From NCBI GenBank assembly GCA_030530285.1, contig JAUMVD010000017.1:1-37820 (forward strand): a stretch of DNA of 37,820 nucleotides. The letters run 5' to 3'. How positions within the stretch are numbered: position 1 is the stretch's first letter; every line of letters starts with the position of its first letter. Both the position numbers and the translations under genes were made by a program. Below are positions 16,485 through 24,346 of this stretch, piece after piece. A model generated the notes under the pieces. That model did no database searches and was not told the origin of the DNA. It saw nothing but the letters and a program-made list of their open reading frames with translations. Origin of the DNA: Bacillota bacterium (lineage in GTDB: Bacteria > Bacillota > Clostridia > Peptostreptococcales > Anaerovoracaceae).

Positions 16485-17271
16485 AAATCAGCTCTAAAAC
16501 AATCCTTTTGATGCCTTCATAGTCCAACTGATTGTCAGGCCCTTCCTCTGTGACAATATAATTGTGGCTTTGAAAGATTCCGTTCATATTGTAGTCGACA
16601 CATTTCTGAACATTGCGCTGAACATAATCCACATTGCTCATCATTCCCTTGTGCTCCCAGTATATGGTGCTGCCGTCAGAAAGGATGATCGTAAAATCAG
16701 GGTAATAATGCTTCTGTACCCATTCTCCATTTCTCAGAACATGAAGCGTCAGCTGTCTCTCATAATAGAACTCAATCCCAAGGCTGTAGAGCAGTTCTGC
16801 TATGATCATCTCACTTTTAGTCCTGACATATAGCCCGAAGCTTGTTTGAATATTCAGTTGATCTCTTTTGTAGGGATTCTCGGATTGCACGATCTTTTTA
16901 TCCGCCTTGCCTTCAGGTTTGAATTTGGCATTGGGCCGATATGCTTTGTGGATCCGTGCCATCACTGCATCTTCAGTATCAGGAAGCAATTCGTCCAGTA
17001 ATTTTTGCTTTACTTCAATATTGTTTCGGATCACTTCAGACATGGCCTGTGCAAAGCGCTTAACCTGGAGCCTCCATATTTTAGCATTCGGCTGTTCTTG
17101 TAACGGGTGCTCTTTCTCATCGTCCGGTCCCTTGTAATAGTAATACGCTTTCTTCCGCCTGTGGTCCCATTTGCGGTTGATTCTGCCGGTTGCAGAAGAC
17201 ATTGCGGCCTTCTTGTACCGCTGCAGCCTTCGTTTATCAATCTCTATGCTTTTCTTTAAATACTCTATCAT
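16477..17271 (-). CDS. PD-(D/E)XK-type nuclease, unknown target
   Basis: A 264-aa protein with a basic N-terminal half (residues 1-50 rich in Lys, Arg and Tyr) and a C-terminal PD-(D/E)XK fold candidate: conserved-looking TKSE (E154), YYERQL (E171), YPD (D192) and EHK (E206, K208), the spacing expected for a catalytic D...ExK core. I know no specific function. I start it at 17271, since AAGGGG is 5 nt upstream and the earlier ATG at 17298 would lie before the predicted transcription start. Its last codons and stop lie in repeat copy C. It is visibly richer in A+T than sbcDC and the citrate synthase gene, which hints at separate origin. No methylase or defence gene is next to it. Confidence 0.7.
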   Translation of the reverse strand: MIEYLKKSIEIDKRRLQRYKKAAMSSATGRINRKWDHRRKKAYYYYKGPDDEKEHPLQEQPNAKIWRLQVKRFAQAMSEVIRNNIEVKQKLLDELLPDTEDAVMARIHKAYRPNAKFKPEGKADKKIVQSENPYKRDQLNIQTSFGLYVRTKSEMIIAELLYSLGIEFYYERQLTLHVLRNGEWVQKHYYPDFTIILSDGSTIYWEHKGMMSNVDYVQRNVQKCVDYNMNGIFQSHNYIVTEEGPDNQLDYEGIKRIVLELICG

Positions 17272-17298
17272 ATCTACCCCTTTGGCTGGTTTTTCCAT

Positions 17299-17307
17299 AT
17301 TTTACCA
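17299..17307 (-). promoter_or_regulatory. Candidate promoter of the nuclease gene
   Basis: The minus strand reads TGgTAAAAT, an extended -10 with TAAAAT at 17304-17299. Transcription would begin near 17292, which excludes the ATG at 17298 as start. No clear -35. Confidence 0.5.
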
Positions 17308-17335
17308 TAAATGGTCCGCACCTTCCAGTATGGGA

Positions 17336-17364
17336 TTGAATTTCTTTCGCTTTCATGCTATAAT
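17336..17364 (+). promoter_or_regulatory. Promoter of citrate synthase
   Basis: TTGAAT (17336-17341), 17-nt spacer, perfect TATAAT (17359-17364) with the extended -10 TG at 17356-17357. Transcription would start near 17371, giving a leader of about 32 nt with GGGAG 8 nt before the ATG. Confidence 0.85.
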
Positions 17365-17402
17365 CGTTTCAGACTTTAAAAGGCTAAAAGGGAGAATAGA
17401 TT

Positions 17403-18830
17403 ATGTTTGAAAGAGTTAGAAGAAAACATTTTGAAAAGAAAGAAGAGCGAAAGAACTCCTCCAGACATCGCTCTGCGTCTCTGTTTGACAACAGCGCCGC
17501 CATACTGTCTGAGAGGAATAAAATCGACAGCGCATTATACGTAGAAAACGACGTCAAGCGCGGATTGCGTAACGCCAACGGCACCGGTGTCGTTGTAGGG
17601 CTCACCCATATCGGCGAAGTTATGGGTTATGAAGTGGACGATAAGGGAAATAAGATTCCTTCTGAAGGACGTCTGTTTTATCGGGGATATAATATCGAAG
17701 ATCTGGTGAGATCCGTTCGCGAGGAAGACCGTTTCGGGTTTGAGGAAACCACCTTCCTGCTGCTGATGGGATCACTTCCGTCAAAGAAAGAACTGGACGA
17801 GTTCACGACATTTATCGGAAACCACCGGGATCTGCCATCCGGGTTCGCCCGGGATATGATCCTAACGGCGCCGTCCAATAATATTATGAACAAGCTGGCC
17901 CGAAGCGTGCTGGCGCTGTATTGTTATGATGACAATCCGGACGATACGTCCGTGGAGAACGTCCTGCGCCAGTCCATGCGTCTGATCGGCTACTTCCCCG
18001 CCATCATATCCTATGCGTACCAGGCGAAGAGCTCGTTTTATGATAACAAGAGTCTGCATCTGCACCCGCCGATCGCGGAGCTCAGCACATCCGAGAACAT
18101 TCTCAGGATGCTGCGGCCTATGGGCGAGTTTACGGATCTGGAGGCCAAGCTTCTGGATGTGAGCATGATCCTCCACGCCGAGCACGGCGGCGGTAACAAT
18201 TCGTCCTTCACGACACACCTCATATCCTCAACCGGCACGGATACCTATTCGGCCATCGCTGCCGCGGTAGGCTCTCTGAAGGGCCCGCGTCACGGAGGCG
18301 CCAATATCGCCGTCATCAACATGATGAAAGACATCAAAAAACACGTGCCCGATATCGGTAAGACATCCGCCCTCGATGACTACCTCATTAAGATCCTAAA
18401 AGGTGAGGCGCATGACCGAAGCGGTCTCGTCTATGGTGTGGGACACGCGATTTATACGAAATCTGATCCGAGAGCGCAGATCCTCAAGTCCATGGCCAAG
18501 AAACTGGCGGAGAAGAAGGATCTCCTTGACGATTTCCTGCTCTGTGACTACATCGAACGACGCGTTCCTGAGCTGTTCGCCGAGCTTCACGGCAAAGAAG
18601 TGCTCATGCCGGCGAACGTGGATCTGTACTCCGGATTTGTTTATTCCGCGCTGGATATTCCTCTGGATGTGGCGACTCCGCTATTCGCAACGGCCAGACT
18701 GTCAGGCTGGTGCGCCCACAGAATCGAGGAGCTCGTCGCCGGAGGCAAGCTCATGCGTCCTGCATACAACAGCGTGCAGGAGCACATGGAATATGTCCCG
18801 ATCGGCGACAGGAAGTCTTCCCTCCTCTAG
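17403..18830 (+). CDS. Citrate synthase
   Basis: The 475-aa enzyme condenses acetyl-CoA and oxaloacetate to citrate. Motifs include HAEHGGG at 258-264, GPRHGG at 294-299, the active-site GVGHAIY with H348, SDPRA at 354-358 and PANVDLYSG with D407. It has a basic, Lys/Arg-rich N-terminal extension of about 50 residues before the recognisable fold. It stands alone under its own strong promoter; no aconitase or isocitrate dehydrogenase gene is adjacent. In an anaerobe its likely role is glutamate synthesis. It ends 23 nt from the convergent BMP gene with no terminator visible. Confidence 0.95.
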   Translation: MFERVRRKHFEKKEERKNSSRHRSASLFDNSAAILSERNKIDSALYVENDVKRGLRNANGTGVVVGLTHIGEVMGYEVDDKGNKIPSEGRLFYRGYNIEDLVRSVREEDRFGFEETTFLLLMGSLPSKKELDEFTTFIGNHRDLPSGFARDMILTAPSNNIMNKLARSVLALYCYDDNPDDTSVENVLRQSMRLIGYFPAIISYAYQAKSSFYDNKSLHLHPPIAELSTSENILRMLRPMGEFTDLEAKLLDVSMILHAEHGGGNNSSFTTHLISSTGTDTYSAIAAAVGSLKGPRHGGANIAVINMMKDIKKHVPDIGKTSALDDYLIKILKGEAHDRSGLVYGVGHAIYTKSDPRAQILKSMAKKLAEKKDLLDDFLLCDYIERRVPELFAELHGKEVLMPANVDLYSGFVYSALDIPLDVATPLFATARLSGWCAHRIEELVAGGKLMRPAYNSVQEHMEYVPIGDRKSSLL

Positions 18831-18853
18831 CGCTTAAATACCGAAACCCGATA

Positions 18854-19936
18854 TTAGAATTCGATATTGCTAAGGTCAAGGTCCTTGACGTTCTCCACGC
18901 CATCGACCTTGATTTTAATTTTGCCGCTTTTGATCTGATCATACAGCGCGTCGTATTCGTCTTTGACGTAATTCTGCATCCTGCTGTTTCGATAGTCCAG
19001 CGAGATGGCATCGTCCGACACGCCGTAAGTGACGATCTCTCCGCCCTTGAAGTGCCCGTCGAAGTAATCGGTCAGCATGGCTTTGAGAGCCGTATCGATA
19101 TCTTCTACAGCGGAGATGAGTACGGTATCCGAGATTTCCCCTTTATCGGTTATGCCGGCGATGACTTTGCCGTCGCAGGTCTCGGCCTCACCGATGACGG
19201 TGTCTTCGATCCTGTCGCCCCAGGCAAAGATCACCTGAGTGCCATTCTGATACCATTCCGCCGCTTTGTTGGCGGCGTCGATCCTCGGTGTTTCTTCACC
19301 GCAGGCCGCGCATCTCAGGTGCGCCGTCACGCCCAGCTCTCTGGCGGCCCGGTTGGCGCCCTTGGCGAAGCCCAGGGTAACATTATGGTCCTGGGTGGTT
19401 TTGCCTTCCGTCAGGACTCCCAGGTCCGTGTACCCTTCCATGACGGCAGCATAGCCCGCCATGAAACCGGCCTGTTCTCCGGCGAAGGTGACAGCCACCG
19501 TATTCTCTCTGATGCGGATGTCGCCATTGGCGGAATCATACGGATCCGCGTTGATGGCGATAAACGCAGTATCTTTATAATCTTCCTGCTTTTCGAATAC
19601 GCAGTCGGCGATCTCGTTATCTTCTACGACGATGACCTTCGCGCCCTTTTGGACGGCGTTATCCAGCACGTCCGCTACGGCGTTAGGCTTGGCTTCCGTG
19701 GCTTTATAGTATTTGTGGGATATGCCTTTGGCTGAGCCAAAGTCGATGATGGTTTCCCAAACCGCTTCACTGGTCCCCCTGTCGCTGATCAGTCCTTCAT
19801 CCGTGATGAGGGCGATTTCGTAATCGATCATTTCCTCCGGCTGCTCCGCCTCTTCATCCTGACAGCCCGTCAGCGTGAACATGGCCATGGCTGTCATCAG
19901 CGCTATCATTACAGCGATTGATTTTTTGATTCTCAT
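18854..19936 (-). CDS. BMP family (PnrA-like) substrate-binding lipoprotein
   Basis: The 360-aa protein has a lipoprotein signal peptide: MRIKK, a hydrophobic stretch and the lipobox LTGC with C25. The rest fits the Bmp/PnrA family, which binds nucleosides for ABC uptake: VTFAGEQAGFMAGYAAV, TLGFAKGANRAA and VIFAWGDRIEDTVI. The typical permease and ATPase genes are absent here, so it may work as an orphan binding protein or sensor. Its ATG follows the nitrilase stop with one base between, and GGAG 10 nt upstream lies within that gene, so it is the last gene of the 22221-18854 set. Confidence 0.88.
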   Translation of the reverse strand: MRIKKSIAVMIALMTAMAMFTLTGCQDEEAEQPEEMIDYEIALITDEGLISDRGTSEAVWETIIDFGSAKGISHKYYKATEAKPNAVADVLDNAVQKGAKVIVVEDNEIADCVFEKQEDYKDTAFIAINADPYDSANGDIRIRENTVAVTFAGEQAGFMAGYAAVMEGYTDLGVLTEGKTTQDHNVTLGFAKGANRAARELGVTAHLRCAACGEETPRIDAANKAAEWYQNGTQVIFAWGDRIEDTVIGEAETCDGKVIAGITDKGEISDTVLISAVEDIDTALKAMLTDYFDGHFKGGEIVTYGVSDDAISLDYRNSRMQNYVKDEYDALYDQIKSGKIKIKVDGVENVKDLDLSNIEF

Positions 19937-19937
19937 A

Positions 19938-20741
19938 TCAGTACAACTCCGATCTTCTGTGCTTGAGCAGCGGCAGCTGCTGGCGTATGCCTTCCAGTTT
20001 CTCCAGGTCTATGTCTCCGTATATGATGCATTCTTTCTCATCGGCGCGGGCTACGAACTGCGCCCACGGATCGACGATGCATGAGTATCCGTATGCTTTA
20101 AAGATGCCGTGTTCATCCCGGGCAGGAGCGTTGGCCGCGAAGTAGACCTGATTGTCCATGGCTCTGGTTCTCATCAGCAGATCCCAGTGGGCCGGCCCCG
20201 TGGTGGTGTTGAATGCCGCCGGAAGCACGATGAGTTTCGCGCCTTCCAGGGTCATCTTCCTGAACCATTCCGGGAATCTGACGTCGTAGCATATGGCCAC
20301 GCCGACTTTGCAGAGATCCGTATCGATCACCGTCAGCTCGTCGCCGGCCGTGAGGGTATCGGACTCCATGAACCGGAACTTGCCTGCCACGTCGATATCA
20401 AACAGATGCACCTTGCGGTGTCTGCCGATGATCTCGCCGTTTCTGTCAAAGCAAAAGGCCGTGTTGTAGACCTTATCACCCTCCAGCTCCGCTATAGTGC
20501 CTCCGATGAGATAGATCCCCAGCTCTTTGGCCAGGCCGGACATCATCTCCACCGACGGTCCGTCTGCCGGTTCGGCGAATTTCCTGAAATAATCATTGGA
20601 GTACGGGCAGTTCCACATCTCGGGAAGGGAAACGAGTTCCGCCCCTTCTGACGCGGCTTTCCTGATGTACTCCGAAGCCTTTGCGCGGTTTCGTTCCTTG
20701 TCGGCGGAACCCGCGATCTGACATAACGCTATCTTGAACAT
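19938..20741 (-). CDS. Carbon-nitrogen hydrolase, omega-amidase (Nit2)-like
   Basis: The nitrilase superfamily triad is complete: E41 in LPEMWNCPY, K110 in HRKVHLFDID and C151 in AICYDVRFPE. The KVHLFDID and ESDTLTAG motifs resemble Nit2-type omega-amidases, which hydrolyse alpha-ketoglutaramate or alpha-ketosuccinamate to the keto acid and ammonia. I start it at the ATG at 20741 (267 aa), 7 nt after GGAGG; the frame is open further upstream but that part overlaps the NUDIX gene. The start lies 13 nt inside the NUDIX coding end, so the two are coupled. Confidence 0.92.
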   Translation of the reverse strand: MFKIALCQIAGSADKERNRAKASEYIRKAASEGAELVSLPEMWNCPYSNDYFRKFAEPADGPSVEMMSGLAKELGIYLIGGTIAELEGDKVYNTAFCFDRNGEIIGRHRKVHLFDIDVAGKFRFMESDTLTAGDELTVIDTDLCKVGVAICYDVRFPEWFRKMTLEGAKLIVLPAAFNTTTGPAHWDLLMRTRAMDNQVYFAANAPARDEHGIFKAYGYSCIVDPWAQFVARADEKECIIYGDIDLEKLEGIRQQLPLLKHRRSELY

Positions 20742-21355
20742 TTCAAAACCTCCATCAACTGTCTGGTCATACGTCCCGTAAGCCCCCATATCACGTGATC
20801 CTGCGCGTAGTAAACGGGCACAGGGGATGTGCCGCTCCGCCACGGATACATCCTGCCTTCCGTCACTCTGTCGTACGGAAACGCAGGATCCACCTCCTGG
20901 ATCAGTTTATTCACATACATGTCCGGCTCCATCCGCAAAAGCTCATTGACAGAAACCGTAAACACGTGGTCCACTTCCTGTTGGCTTGGCTGGATGCAGT
21001 CTTTCACGGCTTCATCGATGACGCCCAGAAAACAATGTATCTGCGATCCCGCTGTGGAGTGGATCTGATCCATTTCGCAGATCACCCGGATCCGTTCCTC
21101 CGGTATGCCGATCTCTTCTCTCGTTTCCCGCAAAGCGCACTGCAGCGGCGTCTCGCCTTCCTCGATCATGCCGCCCGGGAAACAAACCTCACCCGGCTGC
21201 CGGTCCAGCTTCTTCGCTCTCACCTCATAGATCAGCTCCGGCTCACGGCCGTCCAGGATCAGGGCCATCACGGCAAAATGCCGGAATCCCTTCTCGCCTA
21301 CGGGCACATAGCCCGTCATGATTTTTTCTATTTCCTGTGTAGTAATTCTTTCCAT
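20729..21355 (-). CDS. NUDIX hydrolase, CoA pyrophosphatase (NudL)-like
   Basis: The 208-aa protein has the motif before the NUDIX box typical of CoA pyrophosphatases (VRAKKLDRQPGEVCFPGG at 45-62) followed by the NUDIX box at 62-84 with REtrEEiG. These enzymes cleave CoA or its derivatives to phosphopantetheine and 3',5'-ADP. The C-terminal third is longer than the core domain, with YPWRSGTSPVPVYY and a helix. The ATG is 28 nt inside the end of the EamA gene and has no clear Shine-Dalgarno, suggesting coupled translation; Met13 at 21319 is an alternative. Confidence 0.88.
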   Translation of the reverse strand: MERITTQEIEKIMTGYVPVGEKGFRHFAVMALILDGREPELIYEVRAKKLDRQPGEVCFPGGMIEEGETPLQCALRETREEIGIPEERIRVICEMDQIHSTAGSQIHCFLGVIDEAVKDCIQPSQQEVDHVFTVSVNELLRMEPDMYVNKLIQEVDPAFPYDRVTEGRMYPWRSGTSPVPVYYAQDHVIWGLTGRMTRQLMEVLKCSR

Positions 21356-22221
21356 TTGTTAGCAGGTACCAAATTCATCAGTGAAGCGGTAAGGATCAGC
21401 AAAATCCCCACCACCGTGTTCCAGAGTATCGTTTCCCGCAGCACGATCACCGCGATCACCGGCGCGATGGCCGGCTTCAAAAAGAACGCGATGGATCCGG
21501 TGGACGCGTCTGACAGCTCGATGGCCTTGAAGTAACAGTAGTACCCCAGGCCGGTAACGACGACTCCCGTATATATTATAACAGGTATGTTGGCCGAAAG
21601 TCCCGCGATAACAGGCCGGCCCAGTATCATCAGTATGATCATGAGAACGGCGGCGCCGTAGAGGAAGCTGATGCTGGTCTGGGCGACGAATCCGATTTTT
21701 TTCTGGATCACCTTCCCGACGATGGTGTATAAACCAAAGACCAAAGCCGCCAGTATGATCAGGATCATCCCGCGGGCGGAGTTTCCCGCCTGCACGTCCC
21801 AGGGCCTCATCATGAAGAAGATGCCGGTCAGCGCAAAGGCCAGAACCATGATCTTGTTCCTGCTGAAATCCTCATTGGCAAACAGGTGGGCGAACACCAT
21901 CGTGAAGAACGGATTCACGCAGAACATGACCGATATCGTCGAGGCGTTGCACATCATGACCGCCACCTGGAACAGGGACATGCTGATGGTAACGCCGATG
22001 ACGCCGACCACCGCCAGCAGCAGATGATCTTTCGCGGTCAGCCTGATGCGGTGCTTTTTCAGATGCGCTACGGCAAGGGGCATCAGCAGCAGTCCTCCCA
22101 CAACGAATCGGATATAGGTCAACTGGAGCGGATCCATACTGGCTCCGCCGATTTTACACGACACCTCCATCGTCGCGAACAAAAACGCAGTTATGATAAC
22201 GTAGATATATGCCTTTCTCAT
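21328..22221 (-). CDS. EamA-family transporter (drug/metabolite superfamily)
   Basis: The 297-aa protein has ten hydrophobic spans in two repeats of five, as in EamA/RhaT-type exporters of amino acids or metabolites. It begins MRKAYIYVIITAFLFATMEV, and typical segments are LTYIRFVVGGLLLMP and FLKPAIAPVIAVIVLRE in the second repeat. The substrate is unknown. It is the first of four overlapping genes (EamA, NUDIX, nitrilase, BMP). The ribosome site is weak (TGAGAA), and a hairpin lies 18 nt upstream. Confidence 0.9.
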   Translation of the reverse strand: MRKAYIYVIITAFLFATMEVSCKIGGASMDPLQLTYIRFVVGGLLLMPLAVAHLKKHRIRLTAKDHLLLAVVGVIGVTISMSLFQVAVMMCNASTISVMFCVNPFFTMVFAHLFANEDFSRNKIMVLAFALTGIFFMMRPWDVQAGNSARGMILIILAALVFGLYTIVGKVIQKKIGFVAQTSISFLYGAAVLMIILMILGRPVIAGLSANIPVIIYTGVVVTGLGYYCYFKAIELSDASTGSIAFFLKPAIAPVIAVIVLRETILWNTVVGILLILTASLMNLVPANKWKELLHRK

Positions 22222-22238
22222 AGATTCTCAAAACAAAT

Positions 22239-22258
22239 CCCCCGGTACTGACCGGAGG
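22239..22258 (-). terminator. Hairpin after the P-loop gene, before EamA
   Basis: An 8-bp stem (22239-22246 with 22251-22258, one G-U pair) with a 4-nt loop, followed on the minus strand by ATTTGTTTT. It probably ends the upstream P-loop transcript, but the T-tract is interrupted, so partial read-through into the EamA gene set is possible. Confidence 0.6.
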
Positions 22259-22284
22259 ATGTTATTATTTTCCCTTCCTTCGAA

Positions 22285-22707
22285 CTAGTTAAGTATCTCG
22301 CACCCCTCGAAATTAACGCCTATCATTTCTTCCTTCTCGGCACTTACACTTACTGTGAAATTAACTTCGTATATTTCTGATATAGCTTTAAGTCTATCAA
22401 TGAACTCAGGCAGGTCTCCTAACGAAACATCTGCATGCTTCAAAATACTGTCGATAAAAATCATCTCGATATCGTGATCTGAACTGATGATTCCATAGAT
22501 AAACCCGATGTATTCATCGATGTTGGTGATATGTTCGAAATCCTCCATACAGATGACTCTTATTTTATAGTTCAGCTCATACATGAGCCTGTGATTCTTA
22601 TTAATGAAGACGACGCTTCCATTACTTACCGCGATCAATTCATTAGCCAGCTGGATCATCTTGTTCGTTTTGCCGCTGCCTTTATGTCCAATGAGTAACT
22701 TCACCAT
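22285..22707 (-). CDS. Small P-loop ATPase-like protein
   Basis: Starting at the ATG at 22707, 8 nt after a perfect AGGAGG, the protein is 140 aa. It begins MVKLLIGHKGSGKT, a Walker A motif at residues 7-14, and has a Walker B-like IEMIFIDS strand. It is too short for a full AAA+ or ABC protein. I recall similar small ATP-binding proteins in Clostridia with no known function. It lies between rlmN and the EamA gene under its own promoter, and is richer in A+T than its neighbours. Confidence 0.75.
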   Translation of the reverse strand: MVKLLIGHKGSGKTNKMIQLANELIAVSNGSVVFINKNHRLMYELNYKIRVICMEDFEHITNIDEYIGFIYGIISSDHDIEMIFIDSILKHADVSLGDLPEFIDRLKAISEIYEVNFTVSVSAEKEEMIGVNFEGCEILN

Positions 22708-22757
22708 GGTACTGCCCTCCTTGTTCCCCGCTTGACTCTCTGCTTTTATTAACAAAC

Positions 22758-22786
22758 ATTATAAACTATCCCGATTTTATGAGCAA
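22758..22786 (-). promoter_or_regulatory. Promoter of the P-loop gene
   Basis: TTGCTC (22786-22781), 17-nt spacer, perfect TATAAT (22763-22758) on the minus strand. A 7-bp inverted repeat TATGAGC-N9-GCTCATA (22778-22800) covers the -35 and may be an operator. Confidence 0.8.
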
Positions 22787-22806
22787 CCGAAAAGCTCATA
22801 TATATC

Positions 22807-23850
22807 TCATTTTTTCGAATGCAGTCTGAGCTGTCCGCAGGCGCCGTCGATATCGCTGCCCAGCTCTCTCCTGACGGTGGCGGAGATCCCGGATCGGTTC
22901 AGTTCCTCCGCAATCTGATTGGCCCTGGCTCTGCCGGAGCCTTTGAATCCCGTTTCCTTCACATCGTTCAGCGGAATCAGGTTCACATGACAGAGCATGC
23001 CGCGAAGCTTTTGGATCATCAGCTGCACATCCTGATCGCTGTCGTTCTCCCCCCGGATGAGGGCATACTCGAAGGTGATGCGCCGTCCGGTGGCCTGCGT
23101 GTACTCTCTGGCCGCGCCCAAAAGCTCCGTCAGAGGATACCTGCGGTTTACCGGCATGATGGCGGATCTTCCCTCGTCCGTCAGCCGGTGAAGGGATATG
23201 GCCAGTCCCGCCTGCGGAAAATCCGCGGCGAATTTCCTGATTCCGGGCACCAGCCCGCTGGTGCTCACCGTCATATTCCTGTAGCTCATGTTTTTGCCGG
23301 CGGGATCATGCAAAAGCTTCAGAAATCCAGAAAGCGCATCGTAGTTGTCAAAGGGCTCTCCCATCCCCATCACCACGATGTGGTTGATGGTCTGTTTCGT
23401 CTCCCGCTCCGCCGCCAGCACCTGTCCCAGCATCTCGCCGGAAGTGAGATTCCGGACGAATCCGCCCAGAGCCGAAGCGCAGAATCCGCATCCCATGCGG
23501 CAGCCGATCTGGCTGGACACGCACAGGGAATTGCCGTATTTGTACTTCATGAACACGCTCTCGACGGTCGCCTCTTCATCTGGCTCGCCATCGGGACCGG
23601 GAAAGCCCCACAGGAATTTCCTGGTGCCGTCGGCCTTGTCCACCTGCATGTCCAGCAGCTGTGGCAGGCCGATATACGCGGTCTCCTCCAGCTTCTCCCG
23701 AAAGCTCTTTGGCAGGTCGGTCATTTCCTGAAATGATCCTGCTCCTCTGTTTATCCACACAAAAAGCTGTTTGCCACGAAATGGTTTTTCGCCCATTTCC
23801 GTGGCAAACGCCTTCAGTTCATCCATTGTCAATCCTAAGAGATTAACCAT
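22807..23850 (-). CDS. rlmN: Dual-specificity 23S rRNA/tRNA methyltransferase RlmN
   Basis: A radical SAM enzyme that methylates C2 of A2503 in 23S rRNA and A37 of some tRNAs. The cluster-binding motif is CRMGCGFC at 117-124, and the C-terminal GACGQL carries the methyl-carrier cysteine of the family. The proper start is the ATG at 23850 (347 aa, normal length, preceded by GGGTGG), which overlaps the last 8 nt of the upstream gene. The frame is open upstream, but that part only reads through the neighbour. Confidence 0.95.
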   Translation of the reverse strand: MVNLLGLTMDELKAFATEMGEKPFRGKQLFVWINRGAGSFQEMTDLPKSFREKLEETAYIGLPQLLDMQVDKADGTRKFLWGFPGPDGEPDEEATVESVFMKYKYGNSLCVSSQIGCRMGCGFCASALGGFVRNLTSGEMLGQVLAAERETKQTINHIVVMGMGEPFDNYDALSGFLKLLHDPAGKNMSYRNMTVSTSGLVPGIRKFAADFPQAGLAISLHRLTDEGRSAIMPVNRRYPLTELLGAAREYTQATGRRITFEYALIRGENDSDQDVQLMIQKLRGMLCHVNLIPLNDVKETGFKGSGRARANQIAEELNRSGISATVRRELGSDIDGACGQLRLHSKK

Positions 23851-24304
23851 TTCTCCACCCCGGGTGTTTGATCTCCAGGTACTTATCCAGGCATATCCAG
23901 TCGTTTTCGGGATTTTCACTGGCTATGCCGGGATAAAACTGTCTTACATATTCTTCTATCAGCACACGCGGCAGGTTCTTGAACCGGCCTTTGCCCGAAT
24001 AGTCCAGAACCATGCCGAATTCCGGATCCACCTCGGCGCCTGTGCCGCCGATCATGAATCCGCTCAGCCTGTGTGATTTCTTCCCATCCGCCGCGGCCTT
24101 AGGGGCTGCGGTTTTGCCTGAGGATACTCTGATCTTCTCACCGTATCCTTCCAGCAGATTGATCAGATCCTCCGGATCGATGCCGAATTTGATGGAGAGA
24201 TAATCGATATTGCGGCCGACCGTAACATACAGATCAAAAATCGCCGTATGATCTTTGATGTCGCGTTCGGCCAATCTTCTGAGGTTTTCTATGCTGGTGC
24301 TCAT
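23843..24304 (-). CDS. Conserved-looking protein of unknown function
   Basis: A 153-aa protein that I do not recognise. The N-terminal 60 residues look helical and could be a small helix-turn-helix or RNA-binding unit (GRNIDYLSIKFGIDPEDLIN). A basic linker rich in Ala and Lys follows at about 63-77, then a C-terminal part with aromatic residues (FYPGIASENPENDWICLDKYLEIKH, partly quoted). It lies between ileS and rlmN with an 8-nt overlap with rlmN. There is no clear Shine-Dalgarno; AAAGAG precedes the ATG in a repeat of AGAGTATCAT units. Confidence 0.7.
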   Translation of the reverse strand: MSTSIENLRRLAERDIKDHTAIFDLYVTVGRNIDYLSIKFGIDPEDLINLLEGYGEKIRVSSGKTAAPKAAADGKKSHRLSGFMIGGTGAEVDPEFGMVLDYSGKGRFKNLPRVLIEEYVRQFYPGIASENPENDWICLDKYLEIKHPGWRNG

Positions 24305-24346
24305 GATACTCTTTATACTATGATACTCTATGATACTCTATACTCT
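24303..24346. repeat. Short tandem repeats between ileS and the 153-aa gene
   Basis: ATGATACTCT occurs at 24303-24312, 24320-24329 and 24330-24339, with a partial unit ATACTCT at 24340-24346. On the minus strand each unit reads AGAGTATCAT. The copies cover the ileS stop codon and run up to the start codon of the next gene. Confidence 0.85.

Noticed and set aside
18831-18853. Terminator between the convergent citrate synthase and BMP genes
   Set aside because: Only a repeated CGATATT is present; there is no stem with a T-tract, and the gap is 23 nt.
18710-19735. 341-codon plus-strand frame across the end of citrate synthase and the BMP gene
   Set aside because: It overlaps two well-supported genes and has no family features.
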